The notes: a model not told the origin generated them from the sequence alone. A DNA stretch of 16,995 nucleotides from Erysipelothrix sp. (GCA_012520695.1 JAAYNU010000160.1:1-16995), one strand, 5' to 3'; numbered from the stretch's first letter, positions 1 to 7,253 are shown. A program made the numbers and translations.

Positions 1-52
1 AAATGCGTCTTCCTTTTTATCAATTATATCACAATACAATGAAATGCTATTA

Positions 53-61
53 TGATATAAT
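53..61 (+). promoter_or_regulatory. Extended -10 promoter of mnmE, apparently leaderless
   Basis: TGATATAAT is a perfect extended -10 element (TG at 53-54, TATAAT at 56-61). Six bases follow before the ATG at 68, so the usual -10 to +1 distance places transcription start on the A of the start codon. No convincing -35 box lies 17 bases upstream (AATACA at 33-38), which fits an extended -10 promoter. There is no Shine-Dalgarno sequence before the ATG. Bases 1-50 show no other feature. Confidence 0.65.
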
Positions 62-67
62 GAGCGC

Positions 68-1402
68 ATGATGACAGATACTATAGTAGCAATTATAACG
101 GCACTTCAAGAAAGTGCAATATCAGTATTAAGACTGAGCGGCAGTGATTCAATTGAAATCGCTGACCGTCTTTTTTCGCGCAATCTTAAAGAAGTAGAAT
201 CTCACTCTGTAAGTTATGGGCACATTATTGATCCCGTAACCAAGGACACAGTCGATGAAGTTCTGGTTTCAGTATTTAAGGCACCGCGTACCTATACAAA
301 AGAAGATGTGGTAGAAATATCATGTCACGGTGGAATTCTTGTAACGAAGAAAATCCTTGCACTTTGTTTAAGCGAAGGCGCTCGTATGGCCAGAAATGGT
401 GAATACACACAACGTGCATTCCTCAATGGAAGAATTGACCTTTCCCAAGCAGAATCGGTGATGGAACTCATTCAAGCACCCAATGAATTCGCAGCAGAGC
501 TCGCAATTTCAGGTGTTCAAGGAAACGTGAAGAAACTTATTGATCCACTTCTTGAAGAATTAATTCAGATCATTGCGAACATTGAAGTAAACATTGATTA
601 TCCTGAATATGATGACGTAAAGGTTATGACAGAGGATATTATTCTTCCTGCTTCAAAAAAGTTCCTCAAAGGACTCAATAAGATTCTTGTGGAATCTAAA
701 TCAGGACGCATCCTTAAAGAGGGCGTTAAGACAGTTATACTCGGAAAACCCAACGTTGGGAAGTCCAGTATACTGAATGTTCTTCTTGATGAAGATAAAG
801 CGATTGTTACTGATATCGCAGGAACCACACGAGACCTTGTAGAAGGATGGATTCGTTTAGAAAACGTTGCACTACATCTTGTGGATACGGCAGGTCTCAG
901 AGACACAGGCGATAAGATTGAACAGATCGGAATTGAGAAGAGTCGAGCAGCACTTGAAACAGCAGAACTCGTAATCATTGTATTTGATGCAAGCCAAGAA
1001 CGCGACCAAGAGGACTTAGATTTATTGGAAGCAACGAAAAATAAAGAACGCATCATTGTTTATAACAAGATAGACCTTAAAGAAACAAATGAAGAGGGAA
1101 TCTATGTGAGTGCATTGAATCAAGATGTGGATGCATTAGTAGATGAAATTAATCAACGCTATGCTGAACACAAAATAGCACTTACTCAACCGACACTGTC
1201 AAATCAAAGACAAATCGCATCGGTACAAATGAGTTACCTTGCGATGGAACGTGCTATTGAAGCATTGGAGTTTGGAATGGAGCTTGATCTAGTCATTATT
1301 GACTTAAACGAAGCTTATACGGAACTCGCTTCAGTGATTAAACTAAGAAAAGATATCAACATACTCGACGAAATATTCGCTCGATTCTGTTTAGGAAAGT
1401 AG
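68..1402 (+). CDS. mnmE: tRNA uridine-5-carboxymethylaminomethyl GTPase MnmE (TrmE)
   Basis: MnmE works with MnmG to modify the C5 position of wobble uridine 34 in tRNAs that read split codon boxes, using GTP and a tetrahydrofolate-bound one-carbon unit. The 444 residues match the family length. An N-terminal folate-binding TrmE domain (DTIVAI, SVLRLSG) leads into a helical domain with a G domain inserted. The G domain shows G1 GKPNVGKSS near residue 226, G2 AGTTRD, G3 DTAGLRD near 273 and G4 NKID. The protein ends in FCLGK, the C-x-G-K tail with the family's conserved cysteine. Two ATGs in tandem (68, 71) are possible starts; 68 coincides with the predicted transcription start. tatD follows after 5 bases, so the two are probably cotranscribed. 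Here mnmE is not next to mnmG, the common arrangement elsewhere. Confidence 0.97.
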   Translation: MMTDTIVAIITALQESAISVLRLSGSDSIEIADRLFSRNLKEVESHSVSYGHIIDPVTKDTVDEVLVSVFKAPRTYTKEDVVEISCHGGILVTKKILALCLSEGARMARNGEYTQRAFLNGRIDLSQAESVMELIQAPNEFAAELAISGVQGNVKKLIDPLLEELIQIIANIEVNIDYPEYDDVKVMTEDIILPASKKFLKGLNKILVESKSGRILKEGVKTVILGKPNVGKSSILNVLLDEDKAIVTDIAGTTRDLVEGWIRLENVALHLVDTAGLRDTGDKIEQIGIEKSRAALETAELVIIVFDASQERDQEDLDLLEATKNKERIIVYNKIDLKETNEEGIYVSALNQDVDALVDEINQRYAEHKIALTQPTLSNQRQIASVQMSYLAMERAIEALEFGMELDLVIIDLNEAYTELASVIKLRKDINILDEIFARFCLGK

Positions 1403-1407
1403 GCATT

Positions 1408-2184
1408 ATGAATAACTATTGGATCGATTCCCACGCTCATATTGTGAGTGAAGGGTTAATCGAAGATTTTGATGACATCATACACAATGCGATTGAAAAC
1501 AATATTGGTAAAATATGCATTATCTGTGGATCACTCAAGCAAGTTGAAGAAGCCCTCAAACGCGTTGAAGGAAATACGATGTTTGATCTTGCGGTTGGGA
1601 TTCATCCGACAACGGTACACGAACGAAGTGAAGAAGAGTTTCTTGCGATGATGGCTTACTTAGATCATCCTCAAGTCGTTGCGGTTGGTGAGATTGGTTT
1701 AGATTATTACTGGGATGAGACGTATAAAGTTGAACAAAACGAGATGTTCATCAGACAAATTGAATATGCGAATCAACATAAACTACCAATTATCGTTCAC
1801 ATGAGAAATTCATGGGAAGACATCTACACGACTCTAAAGGATAATCTAGTAAATGAGACTGGTGTAATTCACTGCTTTAGTGAAGGTGTGGATGAAGCAA
1901 ATAAGTTCCTTGATTTGGGTTACTACCTAGGATTTGGTGGAATTCTTACCTTTAAGAATGGGGATAATGTCAGAGATGTTCTTTCTGTAACGCCTAAAGA
2001 TCGTGTACTGAGTGAAACGGACAGTCCTTATCTTGCGCCTGTTCCTAAACGAGGTAAGCGCAATGAGCCTGCACATGTAATGTATGTGGGGGAGAAGATT
2101 GGTGAGCTTCAGAAGGAAGTTCCTGATTCTGTTAAGTCACAAATTATTGAGAACTATCAAAGATTGTTTAAGAAGAGCAAATAA
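1408..2184 (+). CDS. tatD: TatD-family metal-dependent deoxyribonuclease
   Basis: TatD-type amidohydrolase-fold nuclease (YabD in Bacillus), a cytoplasmic enzyme with 3'-5' DNase activity thought to act in DNA repair or clearance; the physiological substrate is not settled. The 258 residues match the family. Metal ligands are visible in the expected order: the HAH pair at residues 9 and 11, the glutamate in VGEIGLDYYW, the histidines in IVHMRNS and IHCFSE, and the aspartate in SETDSPYLAP. The ATG lies 5 bases after the mnmE stop with AGGAAAG just upstream inside mnmE, so it is probably translated from the mnmE message. In Bacillus this gene is followed directly by yabE and rnmV; here those lie about 6.5 kb further on. 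Confidence 0.95.
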   Translation: MNNYWIDSHAHIVSEGLIEDFDDIIHNAIENNIGKICIICGSLKQVEEALKRVEGNTMFDLAVGIHPTTVHERSEEEFLAMMAYLDHPQVVAVGEIGLDYYWDETYKVEQNEMFIRQIEYANQHKLPIIVHMRNSWEDIYTTLKDNLVNETGVIHCFSEGVDEANKFLDLGYYLGFGGILTFKNGDNVRDVLSVTPKDRVLSETDSPYLAPVPKRGKRNEPAHVMYVGEKIGELQKEVPDSVKSQIIENYQRLFKKSK

Positions 2185-2213
2185 AAATCACGCTGGTTAT
2201 AGCGTGATTTTTT
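2184..2213. terminator. Bidirectional intrinsic terminator between tatD and metQ
   Basis: An 11-bp perfect stem, AAAATCACGCT (2184-2194) with AGCGTGATTTT (2201-2211), closes a 6-base loop. It has a T tract on the plus side (2208-2213) and an A tract giving U residues on the minus side. It can end both the mnmE-tatD and the metQ transcripts, which converge here. Confidence 0.9.
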
Positions 2214-2214
2214 G

Positions 2215-3033
2215 TTACCATACAGGAATGTTTGCTCCATTGGAGTCTTGATCAACAAGTTCTGCAATTGCATCAGTGTGGTAGATTTCAACAATCTTTT
2301 TAAGGATTGGATCTTCTAGGTCTGCTGTACGAACTGCGATTAAGTTGATGTATTGTTTGAATGGTTCTTTGTTGTTTAGGTCAACTTGTTCAATGAAGAG
2401 TGTTGCCTTAGGGTCAAGTTTCGCATCTACTGCAATTCCTGAGTTGATTACTGCGAAGTTTACTTCATCAAGTGATCCAGGTACGTTTGCTGCTTCAATT
2501 TGAATGATTTCAAGATTACGTGGATTCACAACATCTTTAACTGATGGAATTGTGTTTGCTTCGTTTGTTAGTTCAATTAGACCGTTTGCTGCAAGTAGGT
2601 TAAGTGCACGTCCACCGTTTGTAACGTCATCAGGGATCAGTACTTTGTCGCCGTCTTTAACTTCATCAAGTGATTTGTAAGTTGCTGAGTAAGCTCCCAT
2701 TGGTGCGATGTATGTATCTGCGATTGGTGCGATATCATATTTGAAGTCTGCGATTTCTTGTTCTAGGTATAAGTGGTGTTGGAATGCGTTTAGATCAATT
2801 TCGTTTGAGTTAAGTGCTGCGTTTGGTTCTGGATACTGACCAAATGTTACGATTTCTAAATCAACGCCTTCTTCTTCCTTCAGAATACGAACAACTTCTC
2901 TCCAAGCGAGGAGTGAATCTCCTCCGTGTACTCCAACTTTATAGAGTGTTTTACCTTCTGGTGCATCGGGTGTCTTTGTCCCGCATGCTGTAACTAATAG
3001 TAATGTTAGAATTGCTAGTAATGTTTTTTTCAT
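2215..3033 (-). CDS. metQ: Methionine ABC transporter substrate-binding lipoprotein MetQ
   Basis: Surface-anchored binding protein of the methionine uptake ABC system (NLPA/MetQ family), delivering methionine to MetI. The 272 residues begin with a short lysine-rich, hydrophobic signal ending in the lipobox LVTAC, with the lipidated cysteine at residue 17. The mature protein shows family signatures such as YKVGVHGG, FGQYPEPNAALNSNEIDLNAFQH and a conserved C-terminal tryptophan. It is last in the operon. The metI stop codon merges into its Shine-Dalgarno site (TAAGGAGA), leaving a 13-base gap. Ligand choice within this family (L-Met, D-Met, dipeptides) cannot be read from sequence, but the upstream T-box with an AUG specifier supports methionine or a methionine derivative. 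Confidence 0.95.
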   Translation of the reverse strand: MKKTLLAILTLLLVTACGTKTPDAPEGKTLYKVGVHGGDSLLAWREVVRILKEEEGVDLEIVTFGQYPEPNAALNSNEIDLNAFQHHLYLEQEIADFKYDIAPIADTYIAPMGAYSATYKSLDEVKDGDKVLIPDDVTNGGRALNLLAANGLIELTNEANTIPSVKDVVNPRNLEIIQIEAANVPGSLDEVNFAVINSGIAVDAKLDPKATLFIEQVDLNNKEPFKQYINLIAVRTADLEDPILKKIVEIYHTDAIAELVDQDSNGANIPVW

Positions 3034-3046
3034 TTTAATTTTCTCC

Positions 3047-3727
3047 TTAGTGTTTTGTTTTCTTTAAAATGTATGAACCAACTGATTGAATTACTAATAC
3101 GATAAGCAGTATTACGATAACTGAGAAATTGGTGATGTCACTCATGTTTCGGTTGTTTCCGAGCTTGATGACTAAATCTCCAATTCCACCACCTCCGACG
3201 GCTCCTCCCATGGCTGTAAGGCCAAGAAGACTGATCAGGGTTATTGTGGCTGATCGAACGAGTGCGGGGATACTTTCCTTCAGATAGACTTTAATAATAA
3301 TCTGGAATGTTGAAAGTCCCATGCTTTGTGCTGCTTCGATTAAACCGGGATCAATATCAGATAGTGCTAGTTCTACTTGTCTGATAAAGAAGGGTGTACA
3401 TCCAACGATAAGCGGTAAGATGACGCCTTGTACTTGTATGGATGTTCCCATGAGTATGCGTGTTATGGGCTTCATGAATACGAGTAGGACAATAAAGGGG
3501 ATTGCTCGAATGAGGTTTACCAGTTGTGAGATGATCCAGTTCACAACTTTATTCTCCTTGAGCCCACCTTTTCGAGTAATAACTAAGATCGTTCCGAAGA
3601 TAATTCCGAATATGAACGAGAAGGCTCCTGCTTTGATAAGCATTTCCAATGTGTCTTTGATTCCTTGAATGATCTCTTCTTGGTATACTATAACATTGGG
3701 GAATATTTGATTAAACCACTGGGCCAT
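3047..3727 (-). CDS. metI: Methionine ABC transporter permease MetI
   Basis: Inner-membrane permease of the MetNIQ importer. Its 226 residues contain about five hydrophobic segments and the cytoplasmic coupling loop that contacts the ATPase: EAAQSMGLSTFQI followed by LKESIPAL. A glycine-rich stretch (AMGGAVGGGGIGDL) typical of MetI follows. The start is the ATG at 3727, preceded by GGAGGTGATC. This site lies inside the 3' end of metN, and the two reading frames overlap by 17 bases, so translation is probably coupled. metQ follows 13 bases after the stop. Confidence 0.96.
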   Translation of the reverse strand: MAQWFNQIFPNVIVYQEEIIQGIKDTLEMLIKAGAFSFIFGIIFGTILVITRKGGLKENKVVNWIISQLVNLIRAIPFIVLLVFMKPITRILMGTSIQVQGVILPLIVGCTPFFIRQVELALSDIDPGLIEAAQSMGLSTFQIIIKVYLKESIPALVRSATITLISLLGLTAMGGAVGGGGIGDLVIKLGNNRNMSDITNFSVIVILLIVLVIQSVGSYILKKTKH

Positions 3728-4754
3728 GTTTGATCACCTCCGTATTAACTCCAATTTCTTTGAGATAGTTGATTGCTTTGCTCTGATCTTCTAAAGTACC
3801 TGAGAATACAACAACGATGGATCCCAAGATTGTATCTTGAATCACTTCCACATTCGCAAATATAATACTTGCTTGAGTATTGTACTCAGTGGATATTTTT
3901 GAAATAACAGCATCACTTGTATGTGAACCGAAGAAGTCTAGTTTTAGAAGTTTCTGGTGAAGTCCTAATTCAACAAGTGCGGATTTGTTCTCAATTAACT
4001 GTTCCATCTGGGAGAGATTGGACGTTGTATTGATGAACTCTTTGGTTATTAACTCTTGTGGATTTGCGAATATGGAGATTACTTTTCCAGACTCTACGAC
4101 ATAACCGTCTTCCATAACTGCCACGCGATCACAAATATCTTTGATGACTGCCATTTCGTGGGTAATGATCACAATCGTAATTCCTAAACGCTGATTCAAT
4201 TCTTTTAATAATTTTAGAATGGTTTGTGTCGTTTGCGGGTCAAGTGCTGAGGTCGCTTCATCACAGAGTAGGATATCTGGATTGTTGGCGAGGGCACGAG
4301 CGATTGCGACGCGTTGCTTTTGACCACCGGAGAGCTGTGAAGGATAGGCTTTCGCTTTATCTTCAATGCCAACCAGGTCGAGTAATTCGTACACGCGCTT
4401 GTGGATATCAGCTTTTGAAATTCCCTGACCCTTCAGTGCGAATGCGACATTACCAAATACAGTTCTTGAACCCATAAGATTGAATTGTTGGAAAATCATC
4501 CCAATCTTACGTCTTCGTATTCTAAGATCAGATGCACTAATGCTTGTGATATCTGTTCCATTTATAATGACGTGACCTTCAGTGGGTCTTTCTAGCAAGT
4601 TGATACATCTTACGAGTGTACTTTTACCTGCCCCGGAGTAGCCAATGACCCCGAATATTTCATGTTCCTCAACTTTGAGATTGACATCACGCACTGCGTG
4701 GACAATGCCGGTCTTAGAGTCGAATGTTTTTGAAACGTTCACAAATTCTATCAT
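3711..4754 (-). CDS. metN: Methionine ABC transporter ATP-binding protein MetN
   Basis: ATPase that drives the MetI permease. The 347 residues hold a nucleotide-binding domain (about 1-240) with Walker A GYSGAGKST, signature LSGGQKQR, Walker B LLCDEATSALDP and switch histidine in IITHEM. A C-terminal NIL domain (about 265-345) follows; in characterised MetN proteins this regulatory domain binds methionine and inhibits transport when the cell is replete. Transport is therefore probably controlled both by the T-box leader and by feedback on the protein. The ATG at 4754 has an AGGAGGTCACTCG ribosome site 11 bases after the amidohydrolase stop. Confidence 0.97.
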   Translation of the reverse strand: MIEFVNVSKTFDSKTGIVHAVRDVNLKVEEHEIFGVIGYSGAGKSTLVRCINLLERPTEGHVIINGTDITSISASDLRIRRRKIGMIFQQFNLMGSRTVFGNVAFALKGQGISKADIHKRVYELLDLVGIEDKAKAYPSQLSGGQKQRVAIARALANNPDILLCDEATSALDPQTTQTILKLLKELNQRLGITIVIITHEMAVIKDICDRVAVMEDGYVVESGKVISIFANPQELITKEFINTTSNLSQMEQLIENKSALVELGLHQKLLKLDFFGSHTSDAVISKISTEYNTQASIIFANVEVIQDTILGSIVVVFSGTLEDQSKAINYLKEIGVNTEVIKHGPVV

Positions 4755-4765
4755 CGAGTGACCTC

Positions 4766-5950
4766 CTAATCTTGTGCTAATACGTTTAATTGATGTTGTT
4801 CTTTGATTTCATTAAGTAAGTCTGGATTCGTAATGAGATCGAATGCTGTTTGAGCTAAAAGGGTTGCGCCTAATTCAATGGATGCGATGCCTCTGGGTGA
4901 AATGGATGCTGCCATGAAGTCTATGGCATGGGGTGTAATTGGTGTATCTGATATTGAAATCGTTGGTTGAATAACCGGGACGACTTGACTGATATTCCCG
5001 ACATCACTGGATCCACCGACCAGTGCTGATTCTTCGTTGCTTAGTGTTTCGCCATTTTCTATTAAGTTTCTTTCATACAAAGCATCAAATAGGGGTGTGA
5101 CCACCGTATTATCAACTGAGTTTTGAAATAAACCGAATTTATATGTACAACCAGTTGCGAGCGCCGCAGCCTTTACAATGTTCTCAAACTTTGTATAGAC
5201 ATCATTGAGTGTTGGCCTTGTGAGGGCTCTTAAGTAGAACCTTGCACTTGCATACTCTGGAACTACGTTGGGAGCATCACCACCATGGGTAATGATTCCG
5301 TGGATACGTACATCACTGGGTAGGTGTTCTCTTAGAGCATTGATACTGGAATACACATTCAGTACTGCATCCAGTGCGTTGATACCGTGTTCTGGTTGAG
5401 CCGCTGCGTGTGATGCTCTTCCGAAGAACTCTACGTCTACGGGATCGTTTGCGAGACTGGGTCCGGATAGTGTGTGTTTGTATCCTGGGTGAACACAGAG
5501 TGCTGCATCCACATCTTTAAGGAATCCTTCTCTTACGAAGCTTCCTTTAGCACTTCCGTTCTCTCCACCTTCTTCTCCGGGTGTACCGTAGACTCTTATT
5601 TCACCACCGATATCATCGATGACTTGTTTGAGTGATGCTGCGGCGAGCAGGGATGTTGCTCCGAAGATGTTGTGGCCACATGCATGACCGATTCCTTGGA
5701 GTGCATCGTACTCTGCTAGGAAGGCTATGACGGGACCTGGCTTGCTTGATGTGTATCGTGCATCGAATCCTGTTCTGTGTCCTGCTACGTTGACTTTTAC
5801 GTCGAATCCTTCTTTTTTAAGTTGTTCTGATAATACTTCACATGCGTAGAACTCATAGTTACTGACTTCTGGTTTCGCATGGATGTTTTGTGCAATTTCT
5901 TGATATACAGGAAATTGTTTGTTTGCGTATGATTTAATGATGTCTTTCAT
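4766..5950 (-). CDS. M20-family (M20D-type) metal-dependent amidohydrolase
   Basis: Zinc-dependent aminoacylase/peptidase-like enzyme of the M20 group (IAL/AbgB-like). Visible metal and catalytic motifs include AFLAEYDAL, GIGHACGHN, the GEEGGEN glutamate pair and LCVHPG; a dimerisation domain lies in the middle and a final conserved region (SSDVGNISQVVP) supplies a further aspartate. There is no signal peptide, so it acts in the cytoplasm. I start it at the ATG at 5950, preceded by AAAGGAGGT (5957-5965), giving 394 residues. The frame stays open further upstream, but that stretch would run through the T-box terminator hairpin. It is the first gene after the Met T-box and precedes metNIQ by 11 bases. 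The context suggests it frees methionine from an imported N-acyl or peptide-bound form; that substrate is inferred. An indole-acetyl-amino-acid or aminobenzoyl-glutamate substrate cannot be excluded. Confidence 0.88.
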   Translation of the reverse strand: MKDIIKSYANKQFPVYQEIAQNIHAKPEVSNYEFYACEVLSEQLKKEGFDVKVNVAGHRTGFDARYTSSKPGPVIAFLAEYDALQGIGHACGHNIFGATSLLAAASLKQVIDDIGGEIRVYGTPGEEGGENGSAKGSFVREGFLKDVDAALCVHPGYKHTLSGPSLANDPVDVEFFGRASHAAAQPEHGINALDAVLNVYSSINALREHLPSDVRIHGIITHGGDAPNVVPEYASARFYLRALTRPTLNDVYTKFENIVKAAALATGCTYKFGLFQNSVDNTVVTPLFDALYERNLIENGETLSNEESALVGGSSDVGNISQVVPVIQPTISISDTPITPHAIDFMAASISPRGIASIELGATLLAQTAFDLITNPDLLNEIKEQHQLNVLAQD

Positions 5951-5973
5951 GGTAAGACCTCCTTTAGACAAAT

Positions 5974-6001
5974 AAAAAACGCCCATCCCCAAGGATGAGC
6001 G
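5974..6001 (-). terminator. Intrinsic terminator of the T-box leader
   Basis: On the minus strand CGCTCATCC, loop TTGG, GGATGGGCG forms a 9-bp stem with one U-G pair (5980-6001), followed by six T residues (5974-5979). It sits between the T-box core and the ribosome site of the amidohydrolase gene, as expected for the terminated state. Confidence 0.93.
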
Positions 6002-6220
6002 TGCTCATGTTACCACCTTAATTTATCCACCTCTCACGAGAGTGAACCTCTTCGAGTACAAACATACTCTATCGCGTTAACGGGCGAACCCGGTATCACC
6101 TAACTTCGTTGCTCAGTGACACTGCTCCAAGGCCATTTTCAATACTCTTCCGTTTATCTCTTTTCACCAAACGAGACTCTCTGTAAAACTTTCAAGAATT
6201 TACTTTCCTTTTCATTGCTT
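5974..6220 (-). ncRNA. T-box riboswitch leader, methionine specifier
   Basis: The minus-strand leader has the ordered hallmarks of a T-box. Near the 5' side of Stem I there is AGGAAAGTA, then ACAGAGAGTC and GGTGAAAA. The specifier region reads TTGAAAATGGCCTTGGAGC, where the triplet in the expected place after GAAA is AUG (6134-6136). Stem II-like elements (CCGGGTTCGCCCGTTAACG) and a Stem III hairpin (GAGTA/TACTC) follow. The T-box core AAGGTGGTAACATGAGC (about 6003-6019) contains UGGU, complementary to an ACCA tRNA end. The final element is an intrinsic terminator (5974-6001). Uncharged tRNA-Met should stabilise the antiterminator and switch on the amidohydrolase-metNIQ operon. The specifier was assigned by eye from motif position. 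Confidence 0.92.
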
Positions 6221-6226
6221 TACACC

Positions 6227-6255
6227 ATTATTCATCATATGCTCATTATTGTCAA
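6227..6255 (-). promoter_or_regulatory. Promoter of the Met T-box operon
   Basis: On the minus strand TTGACA (6250-6255) is followed by a 17-base spacer and AATAAT (6227-6232), a near-consensus housekeeping promoter. The predicted start of transcription is about 6220, just before the T-box Stem I sequence. Confidence 0.88.
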
Positions 6256-6264
6256 GCAATAATG
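6244..6264. repeat. Perfect inverted repeat over the -35 box of the Met operon promoter
   Basis: CATTATTG (6244-6251), centre TCAAG, CAATAATG (6257-6264) is a perfect 8-bp dyad with a 5-base centre. It covers the -35 hexamer of the T-box promoter and begins 5 bases after the methyltransferase stop. It has no U tract on the minus side, so it is not a standard terminator for the methyltransferase. Its position suits a repressor operator; no regulator is identified. Confidence 0.55.
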
Positions 6265-6268
6265 TAAA

Positions 6269-7072
6269 CTATTTTTGTTTTCGAACGATTAGGGACAGTG
6301 TATCACTGTCTGGATGGAATGTATCTCCAAGTAAGTTTTCGTAATGACTGATTACTTCAAACCCATTCTCTTCAAGTTCATTCCTAATTGAATGGTAATC
6401 AAAGTACTGATACCACTGTCTGTAAATGCGTTCAGTTGAGTTTTCTATAATAGTGGATTGTCTCAGTGTAATGTTATTATCATAGATCTTATCCAAGCTA
6501 ATTTCGATGTGATCATGGGGACTGAAGAATGACCCCTTCTCATGATGATGCCATGTTTGTTTGTTTTTAAATGAGCTCATGCGCTTTGGAGTGAATACAT
6601 CGAAGATGAATAATCCGTCATCTACTAGGTGGTTTTGTACTCCTTTAAGCAGTTTTACCCTGTTTTCAGGTGAAAGTGAGCCATATTCACAGTGAATCAT
6701 GACTATATTGTCGAAAGTTTGATTCATCTTCAACTCAGTATAGTCCTGAATGAAATATGTACCTTTGAAATGTTCTCGTGCATATTCAATCGAGGAAGTG
6801 GAGAAATCGACTCCGGTATACGCATGATTCTGATCAATAAAATGATTCGCATACAAACCAGGTCCACACCCTAAATCAAGAATTGATGATTGATCTTTAA
6901 TATGACTAATAATCCATTGAGCCGATGATTCAATGAACGCATGGGTACGACTTGCGTTTTCGATGTGGGGATTGAGGTGCTGTTTCAATAGGAGTTGTGA
7001 TAGATAAGGATCTTGCCACAGCGTAAGATCACTTTGTTCAAATACTTTTGGAATCCTGAAAATGTGTTTCAT
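6269..7072 (-). CDS. Class I SAM-dependent methyltransferase
   Basis: Soluble Rossmann-type methyltransferase with an unidentified acceptor. Motif I is ILDLGCGPGLYANHF at about residues 80-95, followed by the acidic strand end VDFS that should bind the SAM ribose; a further strand carries IVMIHCEYGSLSP, and LFIFDVFTP follows. I place the start at the ATG at 7072 (267 residues) because GGGGT lies about 9 bases upstream and the frame then begins MKHIFRIPK. A TTG 15 bases further upstream lacks a ribosome site. The start codon overlaps the stop of a 23-codon open frame (ATGA). The gene lies immediately upstream of, and in the same direction as, the Met T-box operon, which makes a link to methionine/SAM economy possible but unproven. 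Confidence 0.85.
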   Translation of the reverse strand: MKHIFRIPKVFEQSDLTLWQDPYLSQLLLKQHLNPHIENASRTHAFIESSAQWIISHIKDQSSILDLGCGPGLYANHFIDQNHAYTGVDFSTSSIEYAREHFKGTYFIQDYTELKMNQTFDNIVMIHCEYGSLSPENRVKLLKGVQNHLVDDGLFIFDVFTPKRMSSFKNKQTWHHHEKGSFFSPHDHIEISLDKIYDNNITLRQSTIIENSTERIYRQWYQYFDYHSIRNELEENGFEVISHYENLLGDTFHPDSDTLSLIVRKQK

Positions 7073-7140
7073 ACTAATGTACCCCAAAGCACATTAATTA
7101 TTTTATTGTGAAGTGCTACATTTGTTTCATAATTATTCAT
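7069..7140 (-). CDS. Candidate 23-residue small ORF coupled to the methyltransferase
   Basis: An ATG at 7140 is preceded by AAGGAG with a 7-base spacer, a better ribosome site than that of the gene behind it. The frame encodes 23 residues (MNNYETNVALHNK to the end WGTLV) and stops in an ATGA overlap with the methyltransferase start at 7072. A TATAAT box at 7168-7173 would put the transcript start about 20 bases upstream. It could be a translated leader or coupling peptide, a real small protein, or the remnant of a longer upstream gene. I do not recognise the sequence. Confidence 0.5.
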   Translation of the reverse strand: MNNYETNVALHNKIINVLWGTLV

Positions 7141-7167
7141 GATCCATCTCCTTATATATACAGTACA

Positions 7168-7173
7168 ATTATA
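7168..7173 (-). promoter_or_regulatory. -10 box of the small ORF-methyltransferase unit
   Basis: On the minus strand a perfect TATAAT lies 27 bases before the small ORF start. The -35 region is poor (TTCATT at an 18-base spacer). The predicted transcript start is near 7161. Confidence 0.6.
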
Positions 7174-7187
7174 GCCTAAATTTGGCT
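7173..7187. repeat. Imperfect dyad between divergent promoters
   Basis: AGCCTAAATTTGGCT has AGCC/GGCT arms around an AAATTT-like centre, with one mismatched pair. It touches the upstream end of the methyltransferase -10 box and lies about 40 bases upstream of the opposite promoter for the membrane protein. It resembles a short operator; no regulator is assigned. Confidence 0.35.
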
Positions 7188-7224
7188 TGAAAATGAAAGT
7201 TAAATGAACAGGAATAATATAGTG

Positions 7225-7230
7225 TATAAT
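7225..7230 (+). promoter_or_regulatory. -10 box of the membrane protein gene
   Basis: TATAAT at 7225-7230 predicts transcription from about 7237, 17 bases before the ATG at 7254. The -35 region is weak. GAGG at 7244-7247 is the ribosome site. Confidence 0.6.
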
Positions 7231-7253
7231 ATAGAAAAGAAATGAGGTAGTTT

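Noticed and set aside
598..1056. 152-codon open frame on the minus strand inside mnmE
   Set aside because: It lies entirely opposite the well-supported MnmE GTPase domain, has no ribosome site I can see, and its serine/arginine-rich translation is typical of an antisense shadow.
5951..5992. Upstream extension of the M20 amidohydrolase to 5992
   Set aside because: It would be read through the T-box terminator hairpin, and a strong AAAGGAGGT site precedes the ATG at 5950.
6244..6264. Intrinsic terminator for the methyltransferase gene
   Set aside because: The 8-bp dyad lacks a U tract on the minus strand and overlaps the -35 of the next promoter, so I list it as a possible operator.
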